From the NCBI GenBank assembly GCA_003221985.1, contig QHUQ01000047.1:1-11130 (forward strand): a DNA stretch of 11,130 nt, written 5' to 3'. The notes beneath the pieces are model-generated. The model was given only the letters and a program-made list of their open reading frames with translations, ran no database searches and was not told the DNA's origin. Position 1 is the stretch's first letter. The number at the start of each line of letters is the position of its first letter. Shown here piece after piece: positions 1 through 6,734 of the stretch. The DNA is from Gemmatimonadota bacterium (GTDB lineage: Bacteria > Gemmatimonadota > Gemmatimonadetes > Gemmatimonadales > GWC2-71-9). The translations under genes and the position numbers were made by a program.

Positions 1-874
1 CGTCCAGCAGCGAGCGCACGATCGTGCGCTCGCCCGGCGAGTAGTCGACGCGCAGCGTCAGCGGTGCGACGAGCAGGCGAGCCACATCGGCGAGCGCCGC
101 GACCGCGGTGAGCCGCCCCGCGAATGCACTTTCTCCCAGGAACACGGGCGCGATCGCGTGATACCGCTCGTAGGGGTGGAGCACGCCCCATCGCACGACA
201 CCGTAAACAAGAGCGATCACAACCCAGCTGACGGCGAACTGGGCCATACGCCGGCGCGTCGGCCGCACGGGCGCCTCCGCCGATGGCGAGGGCCCGATGC
301 CAAGAGCCCAGGCCCAAATGATCAGGCCCGGGGCCACGGCCGCGTTCTCCTTGCTCAGCAGGCCGAGCAACAAGGCGATTCCGCTCCAGATGACGCTGTC
401 TCGCACCACCGCGGCGTAGACCGCGAGACACACGGCTGCTGCCGCCATGAGCTCGGCGCGGCCTATGACATTCGCGATCGCTTCGACATGGACGGGATGG
501 ACGGCGAAGATCGCCCCCGCTACGACGGCGGCGGCCATGCCTGACCAGCGACGCACCAGCGCCGTGACCGCGACGGCAGTGCCGGCGTGCCACAGCAGAT
601 TTATCGCGTGAAACCACGCGGGGCGGCCGTGAACGAGTGACCAGTCCAACGCGAAGGTCGCCAGCGGGAGCGGACGATACATGTGACCGCCCAGGTCGGG
701 TGGCCAGTACGGCGCCGCGAACGCACCCCACACACCCCGCATCGAATGGACGAGCGGATTCCACAGGATGATGTACAGATCGTCCATCGCGAACGAGTTC
801 CACAGGGCCGGCACGTACGGCACCAGCGCGCAGAGCACGACGGCGAGGTACAGCCGGCGGTCTTTACGGTCCAC
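1..874 (-). CDS. TMTC-like GT-C membrane glycosyltransferase (DUF1736-type), 3' end off the window
   Basis: I translated this frame by hand; it stays open to the left edge, giving 291 residues of a longer protein. It resembles the membrane half of TMTC/DUF1736 proteins, which in eukaryotes are polyprenyl-phosphate-mannose-dependent protein O-mannosyltransferases. Visible marks are an N-terminal membrane segment, an acidic pair D31-D32 in the first outer loop, MYRPL near residue 65, HAINLLWH at 89-96, HPVHVEAIANVIGRAEL at 126-142, LLSKEN at 172-177 and a DYSPGE motif near the edge. Several hydrophobic helices separate these. GTG at 872-874 is the first usable start after an in-frame TGA at 878-880. 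It overlaps the end of the upstream GT-C gene by 11 bp, which implies translational coupling. Family members often carry C-terminal TPR repeats; whether this one does lies outside the window. The family call is fairly firm; donor and acceptor are unknown. Confidence 0.8.
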   Translation of the reverse strand, partial: MDRKDRRLYLAVVLCALVPYVPALWNSFAMDDLYIILWNPLVHSMRGVWGAFAAPYWPPDLGGHMYRPLPLATFALDWSLVHGRPAWFHAINLLWHAGTAVAVTALVRRWSGMAAAVVAGAIFAVHPVHVEAIANVIGRAELMAAAAVCLAVYAAVVRDSVIWSGIALLLGLLSKENAAVAPGLIIWAWALGIGPSPSAEAPVRPTRRRMAQFAVSWVVIALVYGVVRWGVLHPYERYHAIAPVFLGESAFAGRLTAVAALADVARLLVAPLTLRVDYSPGERTIVRSLLD

Positions 875-2387
875 GGTTCACCGCAAAGAGCCAGCGGCCA
901 TCGGACCAGCGATAAATGCCCGTCAACCAGGCGGGGTAGGCACCGAGCAGCGCGCGCAGCTCGATGGCCGAGGGCGATGTCGCGCTGGCAAGCAGGACAT
1001 GCGTCACGCCCATGCGCTCGAGATAGGCCCGATGCTCTGCCGGAGTCGGGCGGATCAGCTCACGCCCGCGATAACTCTCGAGGTAGAGCGGCACCGCCTG
1101 GCGGCGGGTGTACAGCCAGACGAGGGCTTCGTCATCCGTCGCGACAACGGCGTCCGCTGGAAGATTCCCCACGACGGGGAGCAGCTCGGCGAAATTGGCC
1201 GAAATCGCGCGCGCCTGAGCCTCCCACCAGCGGCCCGCGAAGCCGCGCACCTCGTAATGCAGATATCCGCCGGCGACCAGCGCCGCGAGGAAACCGACGG
1301 CCAGGCGCGCACGCGGCCAGCGCCGCCAGATCTCGAGCATCCCCGCAACCCAGACGAGTCCCAGCCACGGGAGGACCGCCCAGAGAAACCTGTCGGGCGG
1401 GTGCGGCCAAATCGCGAGAACCAGAAAGTAGAAGACGAGCGCCAGCCCAATCGCCGAGCGGCGCGACACCACCACCAGGCCGTACAGGCCGGCTCCGAGC
1501 GCGATCGTAGCGATGATGTCATAGAGCCAGCGTACAGGAATCCACCCGAATACCAATGCCTCGAGCGGCCGCGACATGTCGGGGACGTTGACGGCTATCG
1601 CCGAGAGACCGGCCTGCCGGAGGTGCGCGGAGTAATTGCCGTAGCCGAGCGCGAGCGCCGGATCGATGAAGCGCGCATGCGTGGTGACCCACAGTCCCCA
1701 GGCGACCGCGGCGAGCAGGGGAAGCAGCAGCACGATGATGAGCCTGTGGCGCTGCGCCCCCCCCGCCCCCCCTGCCCCCACCGCCCCCCCCCGTCGCGCC
1801 AGCAAGAAACAGAGAGCACCCGCGACGATCGTGACGCCGATGGATCGCGTCAGCAACGCGAGCGCGGCTGCCGTCCCGGCGATCCAGGGAGAGAATTCGC
1901 GATCGGTCGCGATGATGGCAACGGCCAACAGCACGCTGAACAGCGGCTCGGCGAAGAGCACGGACTGCGTCGCCAGGACAGGAATGGCAACGGCTGCGCC
2001 AAACACGACCGCCGCCGGAACCCAGCGGCGCAGCCCAGGACCGAGTATCTCGGTGCGCGTCGCATGCCATACGATGAGCCCGGCAGCGGTGGCACCGAAC
2101 AGCGCGTTGAGGACCTTGCCGGCCAGTGCCGCGCCGCCGACGGACATGAGTCCAAAGAACGGCGCCAGCACTACGGGATAGAGCGGCGGGTAATGGACGG
2201 CCGCCGGCACTCCGGGGAGACTGGGATGGACATAGCCGTGGCCGCTCGTCAGCGCGGTGGCGAGCCCCGCGTACAAGCCGTCGTCGTAGAACACCCCGAC
2301 GAGCGCCTGATTGAGCGTCGCAATGCCGACGATCAGCGTCGCGACGCCCGTAATGAGGCCCGCCTTTACCTCGCTGGTAAGCGCCAA
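864..2387 (-). CDS. ArnT/PMT-like GT-C membrane glycosyltransferase
   Basis: A polytopic membrane protein of about 507 residues with the plan of ArnT/PMT_2 (GT39/GT83-like) enzymes, which move a sugar from a polyprenyl-phosphate carrier to an acceptor on the outer face of the inner membrane. After the first helix comes FYDDG (D35-D36, numbered from the TTG start), the usual place of the catalytic acid, then HYPPLYP near 65-71. About ten further hydrophobic helices and a C-terminal soluble region of about 150 residues follow. A glycine-rich loop at about 199-211 is coded by long G runs. The frame opens further to a GTG at 2457-2459, but that would overlap the preceding GT2 gene by 94 bp and add an arginine/proline-rich leader. 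I prefer TTG at 2385-2387, a 22-bp overlap; no clear ribosome site supports either. Substrate unknown. Confidence 0.82.
   Translation of the reverse strand: MALTSEVKAGLITGVATLIVGIATLNQALVGVFYDDGLYAGLATALTSGHGYVHPSLPGVPAAVHYPPLYPVVLAPFFGLMSVGGAALAGKVLNALFGATAAGLIVWHATRTEILGPGLRRWVPAAVVFGAAVAIPVLATQSVLFAEPLFSVLLAVAIIATDREFSPWIAGTAAALALLTRSIGVTIVAGALCFLLARRGGAVGAGGAGGAQRHRLIIVLLLPLLAAVAWGLWVTTHARFIDPALALGYGNYSAHLRQAGLSAIAVNVPDMSRPLEALVFGWIPVRWLYDIIATIALGAGLYGLVVVSRRSAIGLALVFYFLVLAIWPHPPDRFLWAVLPWLGLVWVAGMLEIWRRWPRARLAVGFLAALVAGGYLHYEVRGFAGRWWEAQARAISANFAELLPVVGNLPADAVVATDDEALVWLYTRRQAVPLYLESYRGRELIRPTPAEHRAYLERMGVTHVLLASATSPSAIELRALLGAYPAWLTGIYRWSDGRWLFAVNRGP
1757..1792. repeat. cluster of long G runs inside the ArnT-like gene
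   Basis: On the plus strand there are C runs of 8, 7, 5 and 9 bases at 1757-1764, 1766-1772, 1775-1779 and 1784-1792, separated by one to four bases. In the coding (minus) strand these are G runs that fulfil a four-tract G-quadruplex pattern with short loops. They code a glycine-rich stretch (GGAVGAGGAGGA) between two membrane helices. The tracts are prone to slippage. Confidence 0.8.
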
Positions 2388-3097
2388 TCGCGGTGGTTGC
2401 GGGGGACGAGAAGGTTGTAGCGCAGGATGTGAAACAGCGCCGCGAAACCGTCGCGCCACGTGATCTTCTTGCCCTCGGCGTAGGTGCGGCCGCTGTAGGA
2501 GATGGGCATCTCCCAGATGCGGGCGCGGGCCTGCGCCAGGCGCGCGGTGATCTCCACCTCGAAGCCGAAGCGATTCGATGTCAGCGGCAGCCGCTTGATG
2601 ACATCCATCCGCACCAGCTTGTAGCAGGTCTCGAGATCGGTGAGGTTGAGATTGGTGAGCATGTTCGACAACAGCGTGAGAAACCGGTTGCCGACGTAGT
2701 GCCAGAAGTAGAGCACCCGACGCGGGCCACCCTGAAACCGCGATCCGTACACCGCGTCGGCCTTGCCGCTGCTGATCGGTTGCAGCAGCGCCGGAAGATC
2801 GGCGGGATCGTACTCGAGGTCCGCGTCCTGCACCACGAGCGCATCACCGGTCGCCGCAGCGATGCCGCTCCGAATCCCCGCTCCCTTGCCTCGATTCCTG
2901 TCGTGGTGAATCACCTGATCGACCAAACCATCCCTGGCGAGCTGGTCGAGGATTTCCCGGGTCCCATCCGTCGATGCGTCATTCACCACGATGATCTCGA
3001 CTCGCAGCGGAACGTCGCGGACGCGCCTGAGCGCGGCTTCGACGGTTGCGGCCTCATTGTAGGCCGGCACGACCACCGACAGCAACAGGTTCTTCAC
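2366..3097 (-). CDS. DPM1-like family 2 glycosyltransferase (polyprenyl-phosphate sugar synthase type)
   Basis: A 243-residue cytosolic GT-A enzyme without membrane helices. The N-terminal SVVVPAYNEAATVE, VVNDASTDGT at 38-46, NRGKGAGIRSG at 68-78 and the metal-binding DAD at 91-93 (QDADLEYDP) are typical of dolichyl- or undecaprenyl-phosphate mannose/glucose synthases, which load a nucleotide sugar onto a lipid phosphate. GSRFQGG at 118-124 and TCYKLVR at 157-163 also fit the DPM1-like group. The open frame extends upstream into the methyltransferase gene, but GTG at 3095-3097 is the natural start. It follows a GAGG-containing ribosome site, places the catalytic domain at the N-terminus, and overlaps the methyltransferase TGA as GTGA. 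The 3' end overlaps the next gene. It probably supplies the lipid-linked sugar for the two GT-C enzymes downstream, which is inference from context. Confidence 0.88.
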   Translation of the reverse strand: MKNLLLSVVVPAYNEAATVEAALRRVRDVPLRVEIIVVNDASTDGTREILDQLARDGLVDQVIHHDRNRGKGAGIRSGIAAATGDALVVQDADLEYDPADLPALLQPISSGKADAVYGSRFQGGPRRVLYFWHYVGNRFLTLLSNMLTNLNLTDLETCYKLVRMDVIKRLPLTSNRFGFEVEITARLAQARARIWEMPISYSGRTYAEGKKITWRDGFAALFHILRYNLLVPRNHRDWRLPAR

Positions 3098-3723
3098 GCC
3101 GCCTCGCCAATCGCGATGAGCGACTGACCGACTCGCCAGGGAAGCAGCCGCTCGAGCCGGAACAGCGGAACGAGCGCGTCGTACAGTCGCAGCGAACCCG
3201 AAGGAATCGTCTGGCGACGCAAGACCCGCCCGGCGAACCACCATCCGGGGATGCCGGCGATGTTGAAGTACTCAATGTGGGCCACTGTGAAGCCGGCGTT
3301 GCGCATCAGCGCCGCCAGTCCGGCGCGTTTGTAGCGGCGGTGATGCCCCAACGCACGATCGATCGAGCCGTAGAGCGCCGGCAGCGCGGGCACGAGCAGA
3401 ACGAGCCGCCCGCGCGGCGCGAGCAGCGCCCGTATCGCGACGAGCGATGCGATGTCATCGTCGACGTGCTCGAGCACGTTGAGGCAGATGACGGTATCGA
3501 AGCGCTCGCCGCCGAGCGCGCTGTGCTCATTGGGCAGGTAGAGGCGCGCCACCGCGACGTTGGGATGCCCCGCGAATCGCCGCCGCAGCTGGCGCAGGTA
3601 CTCCTCCCGGGTGTCGCTGAGCACGAGCCGCTCGCGATCGGCGAGAAGCGCCGAGAGGTTACCAATGCCGGAGCCGATTTCGAGCACGCGCCGGCCGATC
3701 CAGCGGCGCAGGCGATCGAACAT
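3094..3723 (-). CDS. class I SAM-dependent methyltransferase, start uncertain
   Basis: A 209-residue Rossmann-fold methyltransferase from the ATG at 3721-3723. Motif I is LEIGSGIG at 14-21, the acidic residue after strand 2 is D37 (LSDT), and the strand 4 motif is LNVLEHVDDD at 81-90, followed by a GRLVLLVP strand and a HHRRY segment. The group is common in polysaccharide and glycosylation clusters; its substrate cannot be read. Family-like sequence continues upstream of the ATG in the same frame (TLEQLSGAVRYNRW), so the true N-terminus is probably 20-25 residues longer. However, between the in-frame TGA at 3823-3825 and the ATG there is no ATG, GTG or TTG codon, only CTG and ATC candidates. 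The gene overlaps or abuts the pilR end and overlaps the GT2 start by 4 bp. Confidence 0.82.
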   Translation of the reverse strand: MFDRLRRWIGRRVLEIGSGIGNLSALLADRERLVLSDTREEYLRQLRRRFAGHPNVAVARLYLPNEHSALGGERFDTVICLNVLEHVDDDIASLVAIRALLAPRGRLVLLVPALPALYGSIDRALGHHRRYKRAGLAALMRNAGFTVAHIEYFNIAGIPGWWFAGRVLRRQTIPSGSLRLYDALVPLFRLERLLPWRVGQSLIAIGEAA

Positions 3724-3781
3724 CCAGCGGTTGTAGCGGACGGCGCCGGAGAGCTGCTCCAGCGTCTCCGCGCCGATCGGA

Positions 3782-5170
3782 TCACTCGGGTCCAGGGCCA
3801 GGGCCTGGGCCTTCGTACCGGCTCAGCTTGCGGTACAGGGTGGAAGGATCGATCCCCAACACCTCGGCGGCGCGCGTCTTGTTGCCGCCTTCGCTCTGCA
3901 GTACCCACGTGATGTAGGCCTGCTCGATCACGTCGAGCGCTGGATTCTTGTGCAGCCGGTCCGCCACCAGCGGCTCCGTCTTGCGCTCGCTGACCCGGTC
4001 CGGGATCGCGGAGCGCGGGATCACGTCCCCCTTGGTCAGGGTGACGGCCCGCTCCAGCGCGTTCTCGAGCTCACGCACGTTGCCGGGCCAGTCGTAGGCC
4101 ATGATGACTTCTTCGGCCTCGGGCGACAGCGACTTCGCCGCTTCGCTCCGTTCACCGGCGATGTGCCCCAGGAATTCCTTCACGAAGATCGGGATATCGT
4201 CGCGCCGGTCGCGCAGCGGCGGCAGGTGGATGTTGATGACGTTGAGGCGGTAATAGAGGTCGGTGCGGAACCGCCCGCGCTTGATGTCCTCTTCCAGATC
4301 GCGGTTGGTCGCGGCGACCACCCGCACGTCGACGGGTATCGCCTCGGTGCCCCCCACCGGGATCGCTTCGCGCTCCTGCAGCACGCGTAGCAGTTTGACC
4401 TGCGTCGCGGGGGACATTTCTCCGATTTCATCGAGGAAGAACGTCCCGCCGCGCGCGGCGGCGAACAGTCCCTGCTTGTCACGCACCGCGCCGGTGAACG
4501 ACCCTTTCACATGGCCGAACAGCTCGGACTCGAGCAGGCTTTCGGGCAGCGCGCCGCAGTTGAGCGAGAGGAACAGTCCTTCGGCCCGCGCGGACAGCTC
4601 GTGGAGGTAGCGGGCGATGACTTCTTTACCGGTGCCCGACTCCCCCTGGATGAGCACGGTGCTCTCGGTCGGGGCCACCTGCTCCGCGAGCCGCAGCACC
4701 TCGCTGAAGAGCCGCGACTTGCCGAGCGGCTTCACCTGACCTGAGCGCTCGCGGCGGCGGATTTCCTGCTTGAGCTGCTTGTTCTCCGCCCGCAGGCGCC
4801 GGTGCTCGGCGGCACGGCGGCAGATCGCCACCATGTCGTCGTTCGAGAACGGCTTTTGTATATAGTAGAAAGCGCCCTCGTTCACGGCCTGGATTGCGGT
4901 CTGCAGCGACGCCTGGGCGGTCATCAGGATGACGGGCGTCTCGGGATCCTGCCCGCGCACGGCCGAAAGGATCTCGATGCCGGTGACGCCGGGCATCTTG
5001 AGGTCGGTGAGGACGATATCGGGCGCCGAGCCTTTGAGCTGCTCGAGGCCCGCCTTGCCCCCCTGCGCGATGGTGACGTCGAAGCCCTCGTTCTTCAGCA
5101 GGATGCGCAGGGTTTCGAGGATCCCCTGCTCGTCGTCGATGACGAGGATAGACGGTGCGGTGGTGGCCAT
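3782..5170 (-). CDS. pilR: PilR/NtrC-type sigma-54-dependent response regulator
   Basis: A 462-residue activator with three complete domains. The receiver has acidic pocket D12-D13, phosphoacceptor D56, T84 and K106. The AAA+ domain has Walker A GESGTGKE at 176-183, the sigma-54 contact loop GSFTGA at 223-228 (GAFTGA in most relatives), Walker B FFLDE at 244-248 and an [10 protein letters not shown] segment. The C-terminal Fis-type helix-turn-helix includes [20 protein letters not shown]. It should open sigma-54 promoters when phosphorylated by the upstream kinase. The ATG overlaps the kinase stop as TAATG, after an AAGGAGGAAG ribosome site. The protein ends in GPGPGPGPE, coded by four near-identical hexamers, which is unusual for the family. 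The pilR name rests on placement in a pil cluster beside a PilS-like kinase; any NtrC-like role is possible. Confidence 0.9.
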   Translation of the reverse strand: MATTAPSILVIDDEQGILETLRILLKNEGFDVTIAQGGKAGLEQLKGSAPDIVLTDLKMPGVTGIEILSAVRGQDPETPVILMTAQASLQTAIQAVNEGAFYYIQKPFSNDDMVAICRRAAEHRRLRAENKQLKQEIRRRERSGQVKPLGKSRLFSEVLRLAEQVAPTESTVLIQGESGTGKEVIARYLHELSARAEGLFLSLNCGALPESLLESELFGHVKGSFTGAVRDKQGLFAAARGGTFFLDEIGEMSPATQVKLLRVLQEREAIPVGGTEAIPVDVRVVAATNRDLEEDIKRGRFRTDLYYRLNVINIHLPPLRDRRDDIPIFVKEFLGHIAGERSEAAKSLSPEAEEVIMAYDWPGNVRELENALERAVTLTKGDVIPRSAIPDRVSERKTEPLVADRLHKNPALDVIEQAYITWVLQSEGGNKTRAAEVLGIDPSTLYRKLSRYEGPGPGPGPE

Positions 5171-5904
5171 TACGCGGCTTCCTCCTTCCGACGCGCGGCC
5201 GGGAAGTAGATGGTGAACGTCGTTCCCCCCCCCTCCCCCCCGGCCTTCGTGTCAACGAGTACGATGCCGCGGTGGGCTTCCACAGCACGCTGTACGATGG
5301 CGAGTCCGAGTCCCGTGCCTCCCACGCGTCCGGTGGCGAACGGCTCGAACAAGCGTTCCTGCAGCTCGTCCGGAATCCCCGGGCCGTTGTCGCTGACGCG
5401 CAACGCGACGGGGTTCTCGATTCCCGCCGCCCCCGGCAGCTCGTGCGGTGACGCGCGGCCGGTGCTGACCACGACCGCCGCCTTCGCGCCGGCCGCCTGA
5501 ACGGCATTGAGCACGAGGTTCGAGACGACGCGGTGGAGCAGGTCCTCGTCGCCCTCCATCGGCGTGGGGTCGCCTTCGAGAGTGATCTTGACGCGGGCGC
5601 CGCAGTCGGGATGCTGGCGCACCAGCCGGATCGCCGCTTCCGCCACCTGGTGCAGATCCATGGGCCGGTATTCGGTCACGCGCACGCGCGAGAAGTCGAG
5701 GAACTCGGACAACAGCCGGGACAGCCGGTCGCTTTCGCGCACGATCAGGTTGGCCAGGAACTTCTCATCCGGGTTGGCACGGGATGAGCGGCCCAGCTGC
5801 TCCACCGAGCTGCGGATCGACGCCAGCGGATTCTTGATCTCGTGCGCCAGGCTCGACGACAGCTCCGCCACCGCCTCGAGCCGCTCGGCGCGGAGATGCA
5901 GCAC
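5170..5904 (-). CDS. pilS: PilS-like histidine kinase, 3' part (HisKA and HATPase) of a broken gene
   Basis: A 244-residue frame holding the complete transmitter of an NtrB/PilS-type kinase. The dimerization motif SLAHEIKNPLASIRSS contains the phospho-acceptor H21 (counted from the GTG at 5902-5904). The N box is NLVLNAVQAA around N133, the G1 box DNGPG is at 172-176, the F box FEPF at 187-190 and the G2 box GTGLGLAIV at 196-204. The stop overlaps the pilR start by one base. This frame is not an independent kinase: the residues LHLRAERLEAVAEL directly before HisKA normally follow a PAS domain, and the membrane and PAS part sits in another frame immediately upstream. Two G runs near the 3' end (complement of 5225-5241) code GGEGGG. 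If only this piece is translated, the kinase would be soluble and lack its sensor. Confidence 0.85.
   Translation of the reverse strand: MLHLRAERLEAVAELSSSLAHEIKNPLASIRSSVEQLGRSSRANPDEKFLANLIVRESDRLSRLLSEFLDFSRVRVTEYRPMDLHQVAEAAIRLVRQHPDCGARVKITLEGDPTPMEGDEDLLHRVVSNLVLNAVQAAGAKAAVVVSTGRASPHELPGAAGIENPVALRVSDNGPGIPDELQERLFEPFATGRVGGTGLGLAIVQRAVEAHRGIVLVDTKAGGEGGGTTFTIYFPAARRKEEAA
5225..5241. repeat. paired G9 and G7 homopolymer runs near the pilS 3' end
   Basis: The plus strand has nine C (5225-5233), one T, then seven C (5235-5241). In the coding strand this gives G7-A-G9, coding the GGEGGG just before the last strand of the kinase ATPase domain. Runs of this length slip during replication and are also error-prone in sequencing. 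A one-base change here would alter only about the last 20 residues and the overlap with the pilR start. Confidence 0.75.
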
Positions 5905-6679
5905 GCCGCGCGGTGGACGTCACCGCCGCCCAGAACTCGGGCGCGAGCCGCGCGAACTCCGGCATCACGGATTTGCCCAGCCACTCGCGAGCCCGAAACC
6001 CGAGGATCTCTTCCGAAGCGGGATTGGCGTAGAGCAGCCGGCCGTCGGCATCGACGGTAAGCACGCCGGTGCGGAGGTTGCGGAGCACGTCGTCCGCCTC
6101 GAGCTGGACCTGGCGCACCTCCGCGGCGAGCGCCTCGCGCTCGGCACCCATCACGTTGACGCGACTCGCCACATAGGCCGTCACGACGGCGACGAGCACG
6201 AACACCCCCAGCTGGATCCAGATCCCGGCGGTAACGCCCGCGGAGTGGCCCCAGAAGACGTCGGCGAAGTACACGAGCCCGGCAAACAGCGTCACGAGGC
6301 CGGCGTTGGCCGGCGGCTGGAGGAGCGCCGTCACCGCGATGAGGATGACGTAGAGACTGGCGAGATCGCTCTCCGCCCCACCCGTGATGTGGACGACGGC
6401 GGTGATCAGGAGGACGTCGAACAGGGCCTGGAGATAGAGGAACGTCGGCCCCGGCAGCCTGCGCCGGAAATGGGTGTGCCAGTACGACGCCAGGGTGACC
6501 GCCGTGGCCGTCACGAGCATCAGGGACGTCCCGAGGATGTCCAGCGGCGCGGCGACCCGGATTTTCAGGGCGGCGGTGACATAAATGGCCGTGGCCAGGC
6601 ACATCCGCCCGACATAGACCAGGCGAAGGAGCTGGAGCTGGGTCGGTATGGCAGACGATTTGGCGTTTAGCCAGCGCAT
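5765..6679 (-). CDS. pilS: PilS-like histidine kinase, 5' part (membrane and PAS domains) of a broken gene
   Basis: A 304-residue frame that looks genuine only to about residue 259. It shows an N-terminal membrane region of about six helices (roughly residues 18-172), as in PilS, then a linker and a PAS domain starting near 195 (LRNLRTGVLTVDADGRLLYANPA is typical of PilS-group PAS). After FWAAVTSTARR at 249-259 (about 5903-5935) the frame turns into arginine/glycine-rich nonsense that mirrors the shifted transmitter sequence. The real continuation lies in another frame from base 5904. Family proteins have about 50 more residues between these points, so part of the PAS domain is missing as well as the frame being shifted. 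ATG at 6677-6679 has no ribosome site; a -10-like hexamer lies just upstream, so a leaderless mRNA is possible. Confidence 0.8.
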   Translation of the reverse strand: MRWLNAKSSAIPTQLQLLRLVYVGRMCLATAIYVTAALKIRVAAPLDILGTSLMLVTATAVTLASYWHTHFRRRLPGPTFLYLQALFDVLLITAVVHITGGAESDLASLYVILIAVTALLQPPANAGLVTLFAGLVYFADVFWGHSAGVTAGIWIQLGVFVLVAVVTAYVASRVNVMGAEREALAAEVRQVQLEADDVLRNLRTGVLTVDADGRLLYANPASEEILGFRAREWLGKSVMPEFARLAPEFWAAVTSTARRAASPRRAARGGGGAVVEPGARDQESAGVDPQLGGAAGPLIPCQPG

Positions 6680-6687
6680 GGGGGGGC

Positions 6688-6716
6688 ATTATTGGCGCTG
6701 GTGTGGCAGAATGCAA
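6688..6716 (-). promoter_or_regulatory. putative sigma-70-type promoter of pilS, predicted leaderless
   Basis: On the minus strand TTGCAT (6711-6716) and AATAAT (6688-6693) are separated by exactly 17 bases. AATAAT matches five of six positions of the TATAAT consensus, and TTGCAT matches three of six of TTGACA. Transcription would begin about 6-7 bases further on, within one to three bases of the pilS ATG, which has no ribosome site. This fits a leaderless message. The -35 match is weak, so the call is tentative. Confidence 0.35.
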
Positions 6717-6718
6717 TA

Positions 6719-6729
6719 GTGACGGTCAC
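6719..6729. promoter_or_regulatory. 11-bp perfect palindrome upstream of the putative pilS promoter
   Basis: GTGACGGTCAC is a perfect inverted repeat with 5-bp arms around a single central base. It sits two bases upstream of the putative pilS -35 hexamer and contains another copy of the GACGGT core used by the neighbouring 10-bp array. It could be an operator or simply an outlying degenerate array unit. No regulator can be named from sequence alone. Confidence 0.3.
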
Positions 6730-6734
6730 AAATC

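Noticed and set aside
158..544. Small plus-strand frame of 128 codons near the left edge
   Set aside because: It lies opposite the TMTC-like coding sequence, which shows clear family motifs on the minus strand.
768..2420. Long plus-strand open frame of 550 codons opposite the ArnT-like gene
   Set aside because: It is antisense to a clear membrane protein, has an arginine/glutamate-rich mirrored composition, no recognisable domain and no ribosome site support.
3098..3244. Extension of the GT2 gene to 3244
   Set aside because: The added 49 residues lie inside the methyltransferase gene and precede the normal GT2 N-terminus; GTG at 3097 with a ribosome site and a GTGA overlap is better.
5507..6670. 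Plus-strand open frame of 387 codons opposite pilS
   Set aside because: Shadow of the kinase gene; no motif seen.
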